Below the pieces are notes generated by a model that ran no database searches, had not been told where the DNA came from, and saw nothing but the letters and a program-made list of their open reading frames with translations. Position numbers and translations under genes: made by a program. Positions 52,502 through 62,495 of a DNA stretch of 64,000 nt are shown in pieces. How positions within the stretch are numbered: the stretch's first letter is position 1; the number at the start of each line of letters is the position of its first letter. Source of the stretch: Chitinophaga niastensis (GTDB taxonomy: Bacteria; Bacteroidota; Bacteroidia; Chitinophagales; Chitinophagaceae); assembly GCF_003014755.1 (NCBI RefSeq), contig NZ_PYAW01000001.1, positions 1,550,001-1,614,000 of the forward strand, in the 5' to 3' direction.

Positions 52502-53203
52502 TTATCCTTCCAGATGAATGGAAAACACCACCATTCTGGATTGCAGCTTCTCTACCACATTGGAGAAGCGCAGATTAGGATCTTTTATATGCACGTTGCC
52601 AAAGCCGTTACTGATCTTAAATTCGGGTGAAAAAATGAAGCTCTCGAAATAAAATTCAAAACCGGCGCCTACTTCATAGCCGTAGTCGCTTTTTTTGATT
52701 TTCACGAGATCGTCAGCTTTACGGGCACGGGCATTGGAGGCCAGATCGTAATCGTATTTAAGTCCGGCGATAGTATATACACGCATATTGCCTATGCGGT
52801 CCGACTTAAATTTAATTTGTAGCGGGAAACTTAATAAGATAGATTCTATCTTTTTGTCGGTATCCTGTGGCTTGGGATAGGTTTCCCGGTAGTACAGATT
52901 TTTAGAGGCAAAGATGAGCTGCGGGTTAAAGCGTAGATCAAAGTGCTCGCTCAGCCTGGCATTGGCCAGTAATCCAAGATTGAAGCCCATTGATTTCAGG
53001 GGTTCTGCAATCGTAATGGAATCACTAGCCAGGAAGGCAGTGGAGTGCGTCAATTTAAAATTGGACTGGTTGGCAGCCAGGGTTATTCCAAAGTAATAGG
53101 GTTTTGCATCATGTTCCAGCATATTCATGTTAGTTTGTGCTTTTGCCGGTAGCACAATCATTAATAACAAAAATATCAGCGCGTAGCGCAGTAAATAGAA
53201 CAT
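52502..53203 (-). CDS. porT: PorT, type IX secretion outer-membrane component
   Basis: About 233 aa. A signal peptide (ending LPAKAQ) is followed by a PorT-like beta-barrel (KPYYFGITLAANQSNFKL, MGFNLGLLANARLSEHFDLR, GYEVGAGFEFYFESF). In Bacteroidota, PorT is needed for T9SS, which exports proteins with C-terminal sorting domains such as the DUF1501 protein of this window. Adjacency to UbiE is a conserved arrangement. The ATG at 53203 is preferred over 53227; either overlaps the 3' end of the ubiE gene. Confidence 0.88.
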   Translation of the reverse strand: MFYLLRYALIFLLLMIVLPAKAQTNMNMLEHDAKPYYFGITLAANQSNFKLTHSTAFLASDSITIAEPLKSMGFNLGLLANARLSEHFDLRFNPQLIFASKNLYYRETYPKPQDTDKKIESILLSFPLQIKFKSDRIGNMRVYTIAGLKYDYDLASNARARKADDLVKIKKSDYGYEVGAGFEFYFESFIFSPEFKISNGFGNVHIKDPNLRFSNVVEKLQSRMVVFSIHLEG

Positions 53204-53922
53204 ATGCCGAATGATAGCGTTTTGCATGTAACGGCCTGGAATCCTGTGTTAGTTAAAATAATTCGCATTGCTTCTCCCTGTGGGAACGCTTTCACAGATT
53301 CTGGCAGATAGCTGTAGGCCGCCTGGCTTTTGGCTATCCATTTCCCGATCAGCGGTGTTATGTAACGAAAATACGAATTATATAATTGTTTAATAGGAAA
53401 AACTGTGGGATTGGAAAATTCAAGGATCACTAATTTACCTCCTGGCTTCAGTACACGTCTCATTTCAGACAGCCCTTTTTCCAGGTTTTCAAAATTACGC
53501 ACGCCAAAGGCCACCGTTATGGCATCAAACGTCTGGTCCGGAAAACTTATTGTTTCACTATCACCCAGTTGCAGCGTAATTTTATCGCCCAGGCCCAGTT
53601 TTTTTATCTTTTCCCGGCCATGGGTCAACATTCCTTCGGAAATATCAATGCCTACAATTTTATCAGCATGCAGCCGCTTTTCTGCCATAATAGCAAAGTC
53701 ACCGGTACCGGTAGCTACGTCCAGCATATGTTTGGGCTGAAGCGACTTTAAATAACGCAGTGCTTTTTTCCGCCAGATGATGTCGATTCCGAGCGACATA
53801 AAGTGGTTAAGGAAGTCATAACGATAAGCAATATCATCAAACATGGTCGCTATCTGCTCCTTCTTGCTTAATTTTGACCCTTCAAAGGGAACGATCTTCT
53901 GAACATTTGCATTTTCTGACAT
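53176..53922 (-). CDS. ubiE: Demethylmenaquinone methyltransferase (UbiE/MenG)
   Basis: A 248-aa SAM-dependent methyltransferase that methylates demethylmenaquinone in the last step of menaquinone synthesis. The SAM motif is LDVATGTGDFAIMAEKR, followed by VGIDISEGML and the family blocks FDAITVAFGVRNFENLEKGL-like and KLVILEFSNP. The start at 53922 (MSENANVQKI) is preferred over a TTG 9 nt earlier. It overlaps the PorT gene, so the two are one operon. Confidence 0.95.
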   Translation of the reverse strand: MSENANVQKIVPFEGSKLSKKEQIATMFDDIAYRYDFLNHFMSLGIDIIWRKKALRYLKSLQPKHMLDVATGTGDFAIMAEKRLHADKIVGIDISEGMLTHGREKIKKLGLGDKITLQLGDSETISFPDQTFDAITVAFGVRNFENLEKGLSEMRRVLKPGGKLVILEFSNPTVFPIKQLYNSYFRYITPLIGKWIAKSQAAYSYLPESVKAFPQGEAMRIILTNTGFQAVTCKTLSFGICSIYCATR

Positions 53923-53987
53923 AGTCCGCAAAGTTAAAGAAATGTAGTCATGTGACAGAATGCAAATACAGGGATGCGGGATTTTTA

Positions 53988-54617
53988 ATGGAACAAAGCA
54001 ATATTACTATGGTTATCAAAACAGCAGAATATCTTATCAGCAGCCCCGATTGGGAACAATGCCCTACACCGGTATGGCCGGAATACGCATTTATAGGCCG
54101 TTCCAACGTGGGAAAATCTTCATTGATCAATATATTGGCTAACAACGAAAGATTGGCCAAAACATCCGGTACACCCGGTAAAACACAGCTGATTAACCAT
54201 TTCGCTATAAATAATGCCTGGTACCTGGTGGATTTACCAGGATACGGTTTTGCCAAAAGGAGCTTATCACAACGCAGACAGTGGGAACAGATGATAGAAA
54301 ATTATCTCCGTAAACGTACCAACCTGGTAAGCGTATTTGTGCTAATCGACAGCCGCCATGAACCACAAAAAATAGATCTGGAATTTGTTAATCAGCTGGG
54401 AGGATGGAATATCCCCTTTAGTCTGGTATTTACCAAAGCAGATAAAAGTACCCAGGCAATAGTAAGTAAGAATGTGAAAACATTTCTGAATAAAATGCGC
54501 GAAACCTGGCAATTCCTGCCTCCTAACTTCGTTACATCTACAGTAAAGAAAACCGGCAGAGATGCGATACTGAATTATATTGATGAAATGAATGCACAGT
54601 TCCGGGCAATTGCCTGA
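53988..54617 (+). CDS. engB: Ribosome-assembly GTPase EngB (YsxC/YihA)
   Basis: About 209 aa. A single GTPase domain with G1 GRSNVGKSSL, G2 TSGTPGKT, G3 DLPGYGFAKRS and G4 TKADKS. Needed for 50S subunit assembly. Start at 53988 (MEQSNITMVIKTAEYL); a GTG at 53952 or ATG at 54009 are alternatives. Divergent from ubiE. Confidence 0.96.
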   Translation: MEQSNITMVIKTAEYLISSPDWEQCPTPVWPEYAFIGRSNVGKSSLINILANNERLAKTSGTPGKTQLINHFAINNAWYLVDLPGYGFAKRSLSQRRQWEQMIENYLRKRTNLVSVFVLIDSRHEPQKIDLEFVNQLGGWNIPFSLVFTKADKSTQAIVSKNVKTFLNKMRETWQFLPPNFVTSTVKKTGRDAILNYIDEMNAQFRAIA

Positions 54618-54766
54618 TGAAATTTAATAAACAATCCTCCTCTCTCCAACATCTGTGTGATTTTTCCGGGGCTTTATAATCCTGGTAGCAGGGGATAAAT
54701 ATTTATTTATATTTGATCCTTATCCTGTTTTAAATATGGCATTGTATTACCAAAATCTTTGTTGTC

Positions 54767-55357
54767 ATGTTGGATGCTACTGATGAAGAGCTGTGTAAAA
54801 AGATAATGGAGAGAGATAAGGAGGCCTTTCACGTATTATATGAAAGATACAGAAACCAGATATATGGATATACGCTGAAACTATGCGGATTGCCGGATGT
54901 GGCGTTGGATGCAGTGCAGGAAGTATTTATGAAGATCTGGATAAAGTATGATACACTAAATCCTTTCCTGTCGTTAAAAGCTTACCTGTTCAGCAGCGCC
55001 AGGAACTACGTATTCGACTATCTGAAAAAAGCAGTGCATGAAGAAAAATTCCGCAAATATTTTCTGGAAACATATGTAGAGGATGATGGTACGTTAGACA
55101 ATCTTCTTTATACCAGGCAACTGGAGGTCATTAAGATGAACGCCATCTCCCGTTTGCCGCTACAGCGCCAGCTGATATTTAAAATGAGTAAGATAGAAGG
55201 ATGGACCAACCAGGAAATTGCGGATCACCTGGGTATCTCTATCAATACGGTAAGGGACCAGCTGGTAAAGGCTTCCCGTTTTGTACGACACTACCTGCAT
55301 CAGCATGCCGATATAGCCATCGTAGCCACTGCTTTCTGTCATATCTTATCATCCTGA
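54767..55357 (+). CDS. ECF sigma factor (FecI/RpoE-like)
   Basis: A 196-aa ECF sigma factor. Region 2 (FHVLYERYRNQIYGYTLKLC, DAVQEVFMKIWIKYD) and region 4 (GWTNQEIADHLGISINTVR) are complete. Followed after 70 bp by a FecR-type anti-sigma factor and then by STN-SusC/SusD. Established for this layout: ligand binding at the SusC with STN domain is sensed by FecR, which releases or activates the sigma factor to transcribe the locus. Confidence 0.94.
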   Translation: MLDATDEELCKKIMERDKEAFHVLYERYRNQIYGYTLKLCGLPDVALDAVQEVFMKIWIKYDTLNPFLSLKAYLFSSARNYVFDYLKKAVHEEKFRKYFLETYVEDDGTLDNLLYTRQLEVIKMNAISRLPLQRQLIFKMSKIEGWTNQEIADHLGISINTVRDQLVKASRFVRHYLHQHADIAIVATAFCHILSS

Positions 55358-55427
55358 AAAAAAATTTTCCCTGCGGATCGTCTTTGGATCCCTCCCGATC
55401 GTATTACTGGTATGTCAACGGTAATCA

Positions 55428-56408
55428 ATGGATGAATATAACAATAGGATCAAATCACTTTTTATAAAGCTTGCCGAAGGGAAATGTACGCCGGAAGAGC
55501 GTTTACAGATCATTGCGTATCTGGAAAAGGACCCTTCCCGGGAAGCGCTTCCGTCTGTGGAAGAACTGGCATCTACCGGAGAATGGCCTGTTATGCCAGC
55601 AGCAGCAGCGGAAGCTGTATTTGAAAATATTATACAGCATACGCCTGTTAAACAACTGATTCCTTTATGGAAAAGAAGCTGGATAAGGATTGCAGCGGCA
55701 TTGATACCCGTTATTGGCCTGGCTTCATTTTTTATATTACAGTATACACAGAAAGCTGAATTCAGACATTATGTGAATAATACCCGGAAAGTACAAACCA
55801 TACAACTGGAAGATGGAACAGTGATCAGGCTGAATCAACGAACCAGCTTATCCGTAAGTAAAACTTTCACTGCCGGTAAGCGCCGCGAAGTGTGGCTGGA
55901 AGGGGAAGCCTTCTTTGCTGTAAAATACCAGGCTGTAAAACCATTCATCGTTCATGCTGCCAATACAATAGATGTGAATGTACTGGGAACAGCATTTAAT
56001 GTGAACACATTTAACGGAAATACAAAAGTAGTATTGAACGAAGGGAGTGTAAAGATAAATGCCAATGACATCCCTGATGCCGCAGCGATACTGCTGAAAC
56101 CCGGTGAGATGGCTAGTTTCAATGCTGCCACCAAAACATTGTCCATGCAAAAGGTGGATACCTTATTCCACACCTCCTGGAAATATAACCTGATAGCATT
56201 CAGAGGCCAGCCATTGAAAGAAGTAATGCTGAAACTGAAAGAACAATATGGATATGATATTGTATTTGACAGCCGTAATATTGACAATCTTGTTTTTACC
56301 GGGTACCTGGCATCCGACAACCTGCAACAGGCACTGCTAACATTAGAACAAACTTTCGCTATAAAAATCTTTTTAAAGGATAAGCTTATACACGTGAACA
56401 ATAAATAG
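55428..56408 (+). CDS. FecR-family anti-sigma factor
   Basis: A 326-aa protein. A cytoplasmic N-terminal segment (about 1-80) binds the sigma factor. One membrane helix follows at about 85-105 (ALIPVIGLASFFILQY), then the periplasmic FecR domain (VQTIQLEDGTVIRLN, REVWLEGEAFFAVK, VLGTAFNVNTF) and a C-terminal DUF4974 domain (YNLIAFRGQPLKEVMLKLKE, ALLTLEQTFAIKI). It receives the signal from the SusC STN domain encoded next. Confidence 0.95.
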   Translation: MDEYNNRIKSLFIKLAEGKCTPEERLQIIAYLEKDPSREALPSVEELASTGEWPVMPAAAAEAVFENIIQHTPVKQLIPLWKRSWIRIAAALIPVIGLASFFILQYTQKAEFRHYVNNTRKVQTIQLEDGTVIRLNQRTSLSVSKTFTAGKRREVWLEGEAFFAVKYQAVKPFIVHAANTIDVNVLGTAFNVNTFNGNTKVVLNEGSVKINANDIPDAAAILLKPGEMASFNAATKTLSMQKVDTLFHTSWKYNLIAFRGQPLKEVMLKLKEQYGYDIVFDSRNIDNLVFTGYLASDNLQQALLTLEQTFAIKIFLKDKLIHVNNK

Positions 56409-56437
56409 TCTGCTTAGGCAACAACCAAAATTACATT

Positions 56438-59400
56438 ATGAAAAAAGTCAAATCAATCAGTTCCAAACTGATAATGGTTACTGCTTTGCTATGCTGCCTG
56501 CAATGGTCAGCCGCACAAAATTTAATGGCCACCAACCGCGATGGCCGCCCACCTGCAGTATCACTCATCTCAGTAATCAATGAGCTCGAAGGTAAATTCG
56601 ATATCCGCTTTAGTTACAATACCAATCTGCTGAAAGAAAAAACGGTGGTCATTCCGGGCACCACTATCTTCCAGGCGGATAATATTGAAGCCACCCTGAA
56701 TAAGTATATCTCCCCACTGGATCTTATTTGCAAAAAAATAGGAGGAAAACTTTATGTAGTAAAAGCTGATAAAACAACGGACCTGATCATATCGCAATCG
56801 CCGGCAGCGGTTGCGCCAAAACAAAATATAAAAGGCACCGTAAAAGACACCGCAGGCAACGTACTTCCTGGAGTTACCGTTCAGTTGAAAGGCGCTTCCA
56901 GAGGGGTAACTACAAATAAAGACGGGCATTTTTCCATCGATAATGTAAACGATGGCGACGTATTGGTATTTAGCCTGATAGGCTATAGACCATCTGAATA
57001 CACTGTAAAAGGACAGCTGTCATTTGATGTGGTATTAACTGAATTAACCACCTCCCTGGACCAGGTAATAGTAACAGCCCTCGGTATCAAAAGACAGGAA
57101 AAGGCACTCGGTTATGCCGTACAGAAAGTGAAAGGAGAAGCGGTACAAACGGTGAAAGGAGTAGACATGGTTACCTCGCTGACCGGCCAGGTTTCAGGGC
57201 TTGTGATTAAAAACTCTACGGAGTTTTTTGCAAAACCTACTATTGAATTAAGAGGCGAAGGTGCGCTGCTGGTAATTGACGGTGTGCCTTATGGTAACAT
57301 GACCCTGCGTGATGTTCCTACAGATGATATCGAAAGCCTGGATGTACTGAAAGGACCCACTGCATCTGCATTGTATGGCTCCCGGGCTTCCGGTGGTGTG
57401 ATCCTCGTTACTACTAAAAAAGGAAATGGTACCGGCCTGTCTGTGAATATCAACAGCAATACAATGGTCCAGAGCGGCTTCCTCGCCATCCCTAAAACAC
57501 AGCGCTCTTATGGCCGCGGACAAAACGGAAAAATAGATAACGATTATGTTTGGGGACCAAAACTGGATGCCGGCAATACAGCAAGAGACTGGAACCCTGT
57601 CACCAAACAGTTTGAAGACAACAGACCACTTAATTCCGTGGGCAAAAATAACCTTAAAAATTTCATGGAACCGGGTGTTGTCACCAACAACAATATCAAC
57701 GTATCACAGAGTGGAAAATATGGCAGCTTCCGCGCTTCCATGAACCACATTTATAACAAAGGACAATTTCCCAACGCCAAATTAAATATGTACAATTTCA
57801 CCTTGGGCGGTGAATTAAAAGCAAGCGATAAATTTAATCTCGAAGGCCACATGGGTGTGAGTAAAAGAATGGCTCCGCAGATATGGGGCACCGGCTATGG
57901 CAACCAGGGATATATTTACCAGCTGACTATGTGGACAGGCGCCGAATACGATATCCGTCAGTACCGCGATTACTGGAAAACACCCAACCAAACACAGAAC
58001 TGGATGTACACCAACTGGTATGATAACCCTTACCTTATTGCCAATGAAAAACTGGACGGCATACAACAAAATACAACCAATGCCAGCATGACGGCCAACT
58101 ATAAGTTCTCATCCGATCTTAATTTGCTGGTACGTATTGGTTATGATATGTACAGTAATAAAGAAACACTCACCAATCCCACTGCAAATATCTATTCAAC
58201 AAGAGGCGGCTGGAATGCAAAAGGTTTATATAGCATCAATAATACCTGGGGCTGGAGCACAAATGATGATGCAATGCTGAGCTATAATAAAAAAGTGGGT
58301 GACTGGAGCTTTGATGCCATGGTTGGTGGAACTATTTACTACTGGGTAGATGAAGGTCTTAAAGCCAGCACCAAAAACGGACTAACTTCCCCTACCTTCT
58401 TTTCACTGAACGGATCTGTAGAGCCGCCTGCCTTTTCACCTTCCTATGGCAGCAGACAAGTAAACAGCTTGTACGGAAGAGGAGCTATCAGCTGGAGAAA
58501 TACAGTGTTTATTGATGCTACCGGCCGTAATGACTGGAATTCTGCACAACCCAAAAATAACAGGGCTTACTTTTATCCTTCTATCGGATCAAGTATAGTT
58601 TTGTCAGAATTAATAAAGATGCCTGCTTTTACTGATATGTGGAAGATCCGCGGTTCCTGGGCTACCTTTAAAACACCGGCAGATGTATATGCTATTAACC
58701 GCCTGTATAGCACCACCACATCCGCATGGAATACTTTAAACGCCGCAAGTTACCCCAGCGGCTTGCTTGGCGCCAACCTGTTACCCAGTTCACAGCGTAC
58801 CTGGGAAATAGGTACCGCTGCCTACCTGTTTAAAAAACGCCTGAATGTAGATGTTGCGTACTTCAATAAATACTACTATAACCAGCAAACTTCCGTTAAT
58901 ATTCCCGGCTCCTCAGGATTCTCTTCTACACTGGTGAATACCGGCGAAACATACGTGAGAAAAGGAATGGAAATAACGCTCAGTGGTACTGTGATCAAAA
59001 AGAAAGGATTCGAATGGATGTCAACTATTAACTGGTCTAATCAACACCGTTACTACGTGAACCTCGATGCTGTATATTCTGCTCAAAGCCCATGGGTAAA
59101 GAAAAACGAAAGAATGGATACCTATACAGATAACTACTGGCTGAGAGATCCCAATGGAAATGTTATTCATAACAACGGTTATCCGGTAGAAAGTGATTAT
59201 GTACAAAAATATGGTTACAGCGATCCTGCTTTCAGTTTTGGGTTTATCAACAGTGTCAACATCAGGAATTTTACCGTAGGTCTTAATATAGACGGACGTA
59301 TCGGAGGCCTGTTGTATAACTATATTTATGATAAGATGTGGGATTCCGGTACCAATCCTGAATCTGATAACCAATATCGTTATGATGAAGTGGTGAACGG

Positions 59401-59785
59401 ATTAACCAATTACGTAGGTAAAGGCGTGAAAGTAATTTCCGGAAGTGTAGCTTACGACAACTTCGGAAAAATCACCAGCGATACCCGTCAGTATGCAGTG
59501 AATGATACCAAAGTTTCTTACCAGAATTATGCGCAGAATTTCAGAGGTGGAGATCACGGCGCACAAAAGAAAACATTTGTAAAAGTGCGTGAAATATCTG
59601 TCGGTTACCGGTTTCCGGCTGCTATGCTGGCAAAGGGCGGTATAAAGAATGCTTCTGTTTCATTAACTGCACAAAACCTATTCCTTTTTACAAAATTCAA
59701 ATTTTCAGATCCTGATGTGGATAATGAAAACCTGAATGCGCCATCGCAGCGTATGGTAGGGGTTAACTTCAAAGTAGGGTTCTAA
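56438..59785 (+). CDS. SusC-type TonB transporter with STN signalling domain
   Basis: An 1115-aa transducer-type importer. A signal peptide (ending SAAQ) is followed by an STN domain at about 45-115 (LISVINELEGKFDIRFSYN, LDLICKKIGGKLYVV), a carboxypeptidase-regulatory-like domain at about 130-215 (IKGTVKDTAGNVLPGVTVQL), a plug with LLVIDGVPYGN and SLDVLKGPTASALYGSRAS, and a barrel of over 700 residues. The STN domain contacts the FecR protein encoded upstream. It is followed by the SusD gene after 27 bp. Confidence 0.96.
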   Translation: MKKVKSISSKLIMVTALLCCLQWSAAQNLMATNRDGRPPAVSLISVINELEGKFDIRFSYNTNLLKEKTVVIPGTTIFQADNIEATLNKYISPLDLICKKIGGKLYVVKADKTTDLIISQSPAAVAPKQNIKGTVKDTAGNVLPGVTVQLKGASRGVTTNKDGHFSIDNVNDGDVLVFSLIGYRPSEYTVKGQLSFDVVLTELTTSLDQVIVTALGIKRQEKALGYAVQKVKGEAVQTVKGVDMVTSLTGQVSGLVIKNSTEFFAKPTIELRGEGALLVIDGVPYGNMTLRDVPTDDIESLDVLKGPTASALYGSRASGGVILVTTKKGNGTGLSVNINSNTMVQSGFLAIPKTQRSYGRGQNGKIDNDYVWGPKLDAGNTARDWNPVTKQFEDNRPLNSVGKNNLKNFMEPGVVTNNNINVSQSGKYGSFRASMNHIYNKGQFPNAKLNMYNFTLGGELKASDKFNLEGHMGVSKRMAPQIWGTGYGNQGYIYQLTMWTGAEYDIRQYRDYWKTPNQTQNWMYTNWYDNPYLIANEKLDGIQQNTTNASMTANYKFSSDLNLLVRIGYDMYSNKETLTNPTANIYSTRGGWNAKGLYSINNTWGWSTNDDAMLSYNKKVGDWSFDAMVGGTIYYWVDEGLKASTKNGLTSPTFFSLNGSVEPPAFSPSYGSRQVNSLYGRGAISWRNTVFIDATGRNDWNSAQPKNNRAYFYPSIGSSIVLSELIKMPAFTDMWKIRGSWATFKTPADVYAINRLYSTTTSAWNTLNAASYPSGLLGANLLPSSQRTWEIGTAAYLFKKRLNVDVAYFNKYYYNQQTSVNIPGSSGFSSTLVNTGETYVRKGMEITLSGTVIKKKGFEWMSTINWSNQHRYYVNLDAVYSAQSPWVKKNERMDTYTDNYWLRDPNGNVIHNNGYPVESDYVQKYGYSDPAFSFGFINSVNIRNFTVGLNIDGRIGGLLYNYIYDKMWDSGTNPESDNQYRYDEVVNGLTNYVGKGVKVISGSVAYDNFGKITSDTRQYAVNDTKVSYQNYAQNFRGGDHGAQKKTFVKVREISVGYRFPAAMLAKGGIKNASVSLTAQNLFLFTKFKFSDPDVDNENLNAPSQRMVGVNFKVGF

Positions 59786-59812
59786 TATCTTCCATCATCA
59801 AAGAAAAATCTC

Positions 59813-61372
59813 ATGAAAAATAACACACTGAAATATATATTATCGATACCGCTGGTAATGGTTATGAGTGCCGGATGCTCCAAGTTTGATACGATCAATA
59901 CCAATCCAAACAGAACTACACAGGTGAGTGCTGCCATGCTGGCTACCAACATGATCCTGAACATTACCCGGAGTGATATCAGTTCAACCAAAGGATTTAT
60001 GCAGCCTTTTCTGCTCAGTAAATATCTTACCTGGGGAGAAGGACAGGAAGGTTTTCAGTATAATAAATTCGGAAGAGCCAACTTTGACCGGATTACGCTG
60101 TTGCGCAACATACCGCCCATGATTGCCAATGCGCCGGATGATGGTCTTAGGAAATCATATAGCGCATTGGGGCACTTCATCAGGGCCTGGCAATTTTTTC
60201 AGGTGACGATGCGCGTGGGCGATATCCCTTATGCGCAGGCAGTAAAAGGGGAATCAGAGAATATCATCCAACCGGCTTATGATACACAGAAAAACGTTTT
60301 CATGGGAGTGTTGAATGAGCTGGATAGTGCTAACCTTCTTTTCGCACAGGGAACAGATTTTAGCGGAGATCCCATCTATGGTGGTAAGGTGGATAACTGG
60401 CGCAGGCTTACAAACAGTTTTCAACTACATGTGTTGATGAACTTGTATAAAAAAACGAGTGATGGAGATCTGAAAGTAGTGGAACGTTTTAAAGATATCG
60501 TTGCCAACAGGCCGCTGATGCGTACTTACGCAGATAACTTTGCACTTACCTATACATCAGCGGCAGGACAAAACTATCCCTGGTCAGATGTGCCGGCAGG
60601 TTCAGGTAATTCCTTCGTAAAATCTAATTACACCATGCTCTCCGCTACGTTGATAAACCCATTGAAGTCGTTACAGGATCGTCGCTTGTTTTATTATGCA
60701 AAGCCTTCCCAGGTGAAGATAGCAGCAGGTAAACTGGCTTCCGACTGGGATGCTTATGTAGGAGCTGAGCCATCTAATTCGTTCCCCGATCTGCAAACGA
60801 TGCGTTTGTCTAAAGATTATGCTGATCTTAATAACCGTTATGTAAATCTCGTAAATGCAGAGCCGGTAAGCGTTTTCAGTTATCAGGAACTACAGTTTGT
60901 ACTTGCCGAAGCCACGCTCAGGGGATGGATCTCCGGTGCACCGGCGCAATCCTACTATGCAGCAGGTATCACTAACGCAATGAAGTTTACTGCGGCCTTT
61001 ACGCCCGATCTGGAAGATTATCATCACAACATGAAAATAGATGACAACTATATTCAAACGTACATCACTGCTGTAGCGTTGACGGGCAGTGTACAAAATC
61101 AGTTATCGCAGATTATTACGCAGAAATATCTCGCTGGTTTCCTGCAGGGTTGCAATTATAATGCGTGGTATGAACAAAGGCGTACCGGATACCCTGTATT
61201 TGTGCTGAATTCAGCTACCAACCTGAATACACCTACTACACAGTTTCCTGTGAGATGGCTTTATCCATCAAATGAATTAAGCTACAATAATGCTAACCTG
61301 GATGCTGCCATTCAAAGCCAATTCGGAGGAAGCGATAATGTGAATGCCGTGATGTGGTTATTAAAAGACTAG
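59813..61372 (+). CDS. SusD/RagB-like lipoprotein (SusD-like_2 type)
   Basis: A 519-aa surface lipoprotein with lipobox VMSAGC (Cys22), then SKFDTINTNPNRTTQVSAAM, the usual start of the SusD-like_2 group. Several helices follow (SYSALGHFIRAWQFFQVTMR, VGDIPYAQAVKGE) and a C-terminal aromatic strand. It binds the ligand imported by the SusC encoded upstream. No glycosidase is encoded in the locus, so the substrate may be a peptide or small glycan. Confidence 0.93.
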   Translation: MKNNTLKYILSIPLVMVMSAGCSKFDTINTNPNRTTQVSAAMLATNMILNITRSDISSTKGFMQPFLLSKYLTWGEGQEGFQYNKFGRANFDRITLLRNIPPMIANAPDDGLRKSYSALGHFIRAWQFFQVTMRVGDIPYAQAVKGESENIIQPAYDTQKNVFMGVLNELDSANLLFAQGTDFSGDPIYGGKVDNWRRLTNSFQLHVLMNLYKKTSDGDLKVVERFKDIVANRPLMRTYADNFALTYTSAAGQNYPWSDVPAGSGNSFVKSNYTMLSATLINPLKSLQDRRLFYYAKPSQVKIAAGKLASDWDAYVGAEPSNSFPDLQTMRLSKDYADLNNRYVNLVNAEPVSVFSYQELQFVLAEATLRGWISGAPAQSYYAAGITNAMKFTAAFTPDLEDYHHNMKIDDNYIQTYITAVALTGSVQNQLSQIITQKYLAGFLQGCNYNAWYEQRRTGYPVFVLNSATNLNTPTTQFPVRWLYPSNELSYNNANLDAAIQSQFGGSDNVNAVMWLLKD

Positions 61373-61382
61373 TAGCATAAAG

Positions 61383-61426
61383 AGAGGCCGACCCGAAAAG
61401 TGCTGATATGCTTTCGGGCGGCCTCT
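61383..61426. terminator. Bidirectional terminator after the SusD gene
   Basis: A stem AGAGGCCG/CGGCCTCT with a second CCGAAA/TTTCGG segment and a 13-nt loop at 61383-61426. It closes the SusC/SusD operon and lies before the convergent lipoprotein genes. Confidence 0.8.
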
Positions 61427-61443
61427 TATGTCTTAACCTAATA

Positions 61444-61848
61444 TTAATCAATTGATTTTAACCTGCGATAAAACCAAAAGTAACCATCACTTACATTCTT
61501 CTCCCATAATATCAGAGAGTCATGAGACTGCTTTGCGCCTAGTATTTCCTGGTTACTTAACTCCAGCACCCATTCCGGCTGCATAATAAAATTACTGTCT
61601 ACCTTTATCAGGCGGTAGGTTAAAGAATCCTGCAGCACACCATTCTTTACTCTCTTGTACGTACCATTCTTAATCGTTAGTATCTCCGTGTAATTAACAA
61701 TAACTGTTTCAACACTGATACCACCCGTGTAGGAAAATAGCTGCCATCCGCCTTCAATACCTTGTGGTATTGTATTAGGGTGACTTTTTTTGCAGGCCAT
61801 AAATACAGTGACGGCAAGGAGGAAAATAAGAAAGTAATTTTTTTTCAT
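61444..61848 (-). CDS. Lipoprotein, lipocalin-like
   Basis: A 134-aa lipoprotein with lipobox VFMAC (Cys19) and KKSHPNTIPQ. The mature part is a small beta-barrel of the lipocalin-like kind (IEGGWQLFSYTGG, ILTIKNGTYKRVKNG, DSLTYRLIKVDS). Such proteins are common in Bacteroidota next to SusC/SusD loci. It forms an operon with the lipoprotein gene upstream, 15 bp away. Confidence 0.65.
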   Translation of the reverse strand: MKKNYFLIFLLAVTVFMACKKSHPNTIPQGIEGGWQLFSYTGGISVETVIVNYTEILTIKNGTYKRVKNGVLQDSLTYRLIKVDSNFIMQPEWVLELSNQEILGAKQSHDSLILWEKNVSDGYFWFYRRLKSID

Positions 61849-61863
61849 AACGTATTTGTAGTA

Positions 61864-62319
61864 TTATAATTTACAATTGATGAAGGTTTGGTTTATTTTT
61901 TCCAGATAGCCTTTCATGTAAACTGGTCCGCCACCAAAATCTATATAAAATACCCTGGCAGTATCATTCGCTGAACCCTTTGATGTAAAGGTCCAGAAAG
62001 GCATATCTGCAGCGCCTCCGAGACTGAAGCTTTTACCTCCCTCGGCAATTAATTGTTGCAGCGGAAATATTTTAAAGTAAGGTATTAAGCTGTCTGATAA
62101 AGCATCCGAAAGCTGGGTAAGATGGCCATTGTCTTGTACTTTATAGGCGGCGCTGGCCGTAATTCTGTAAACACCCGGATTAGATTTCATTACGCTAAAT
62201 CCCCCGGTTGTAATATCCAGGTAATCACTTTTCACCTGAGCTCCTTTATCTTTTTTGCAGGCTATAGAAAATAGGCTTAGGCATAGCAATGCCGCTACAG
62301 TTGATTTGGCTGATATCAT
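61864..62319 (-). CDS. Hypothetical lipoprotein
   Basis: A lipoprotein of about 151 aa. The start at 62319 gives the signal MISAKSTVAALLCLSLFSIAC with Cys21, written here as a type II signal; an upstream ATG at 62430 would place a membrane-like segment in front of it and is less likely. The mature part is beta-rich and unassigned (YLDITTGGFSVM, SFSLGGAADMPFWTF). Same operon as the lipocalin-like lipoprotein. Confidence 0.6.
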   Translation of the reverse strand: MISAKSTVAALLCLSLFSIACKKDKGAQVKSDYLDITTGGFSVMKSNPGVYRITASAAYKVQDNGHLTQLSDALSDSLIPYFKIFPLQQLIAEGGKSFSLGGAADMPFWTFTSKGSANDTARVFYIDFGGGPVYMKGYLEKINQTFINCKL

Positions 62320-62495
62320 AATAAAGGTTTGTGTATTGAGATAATTTAACTGTATGTATAGCGGGGAAAGAAAGGAAAAGTTACAGACCGTAAATAAACA
62401 AAATAGCTTGATAAGGGGAGAAAAAATCACCTGACGTGAGGATCACATCATTATAATATTTGGGAGAGGTACAATATTCAGGTGCCTTAGGAGGC

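Noticed and set aside
61383-61426. Palindrome as another member of the repeat family
   Set aside because: Arms are short, GC-rich and lack the GCRRAGAT core; it is an ordinary terminator.
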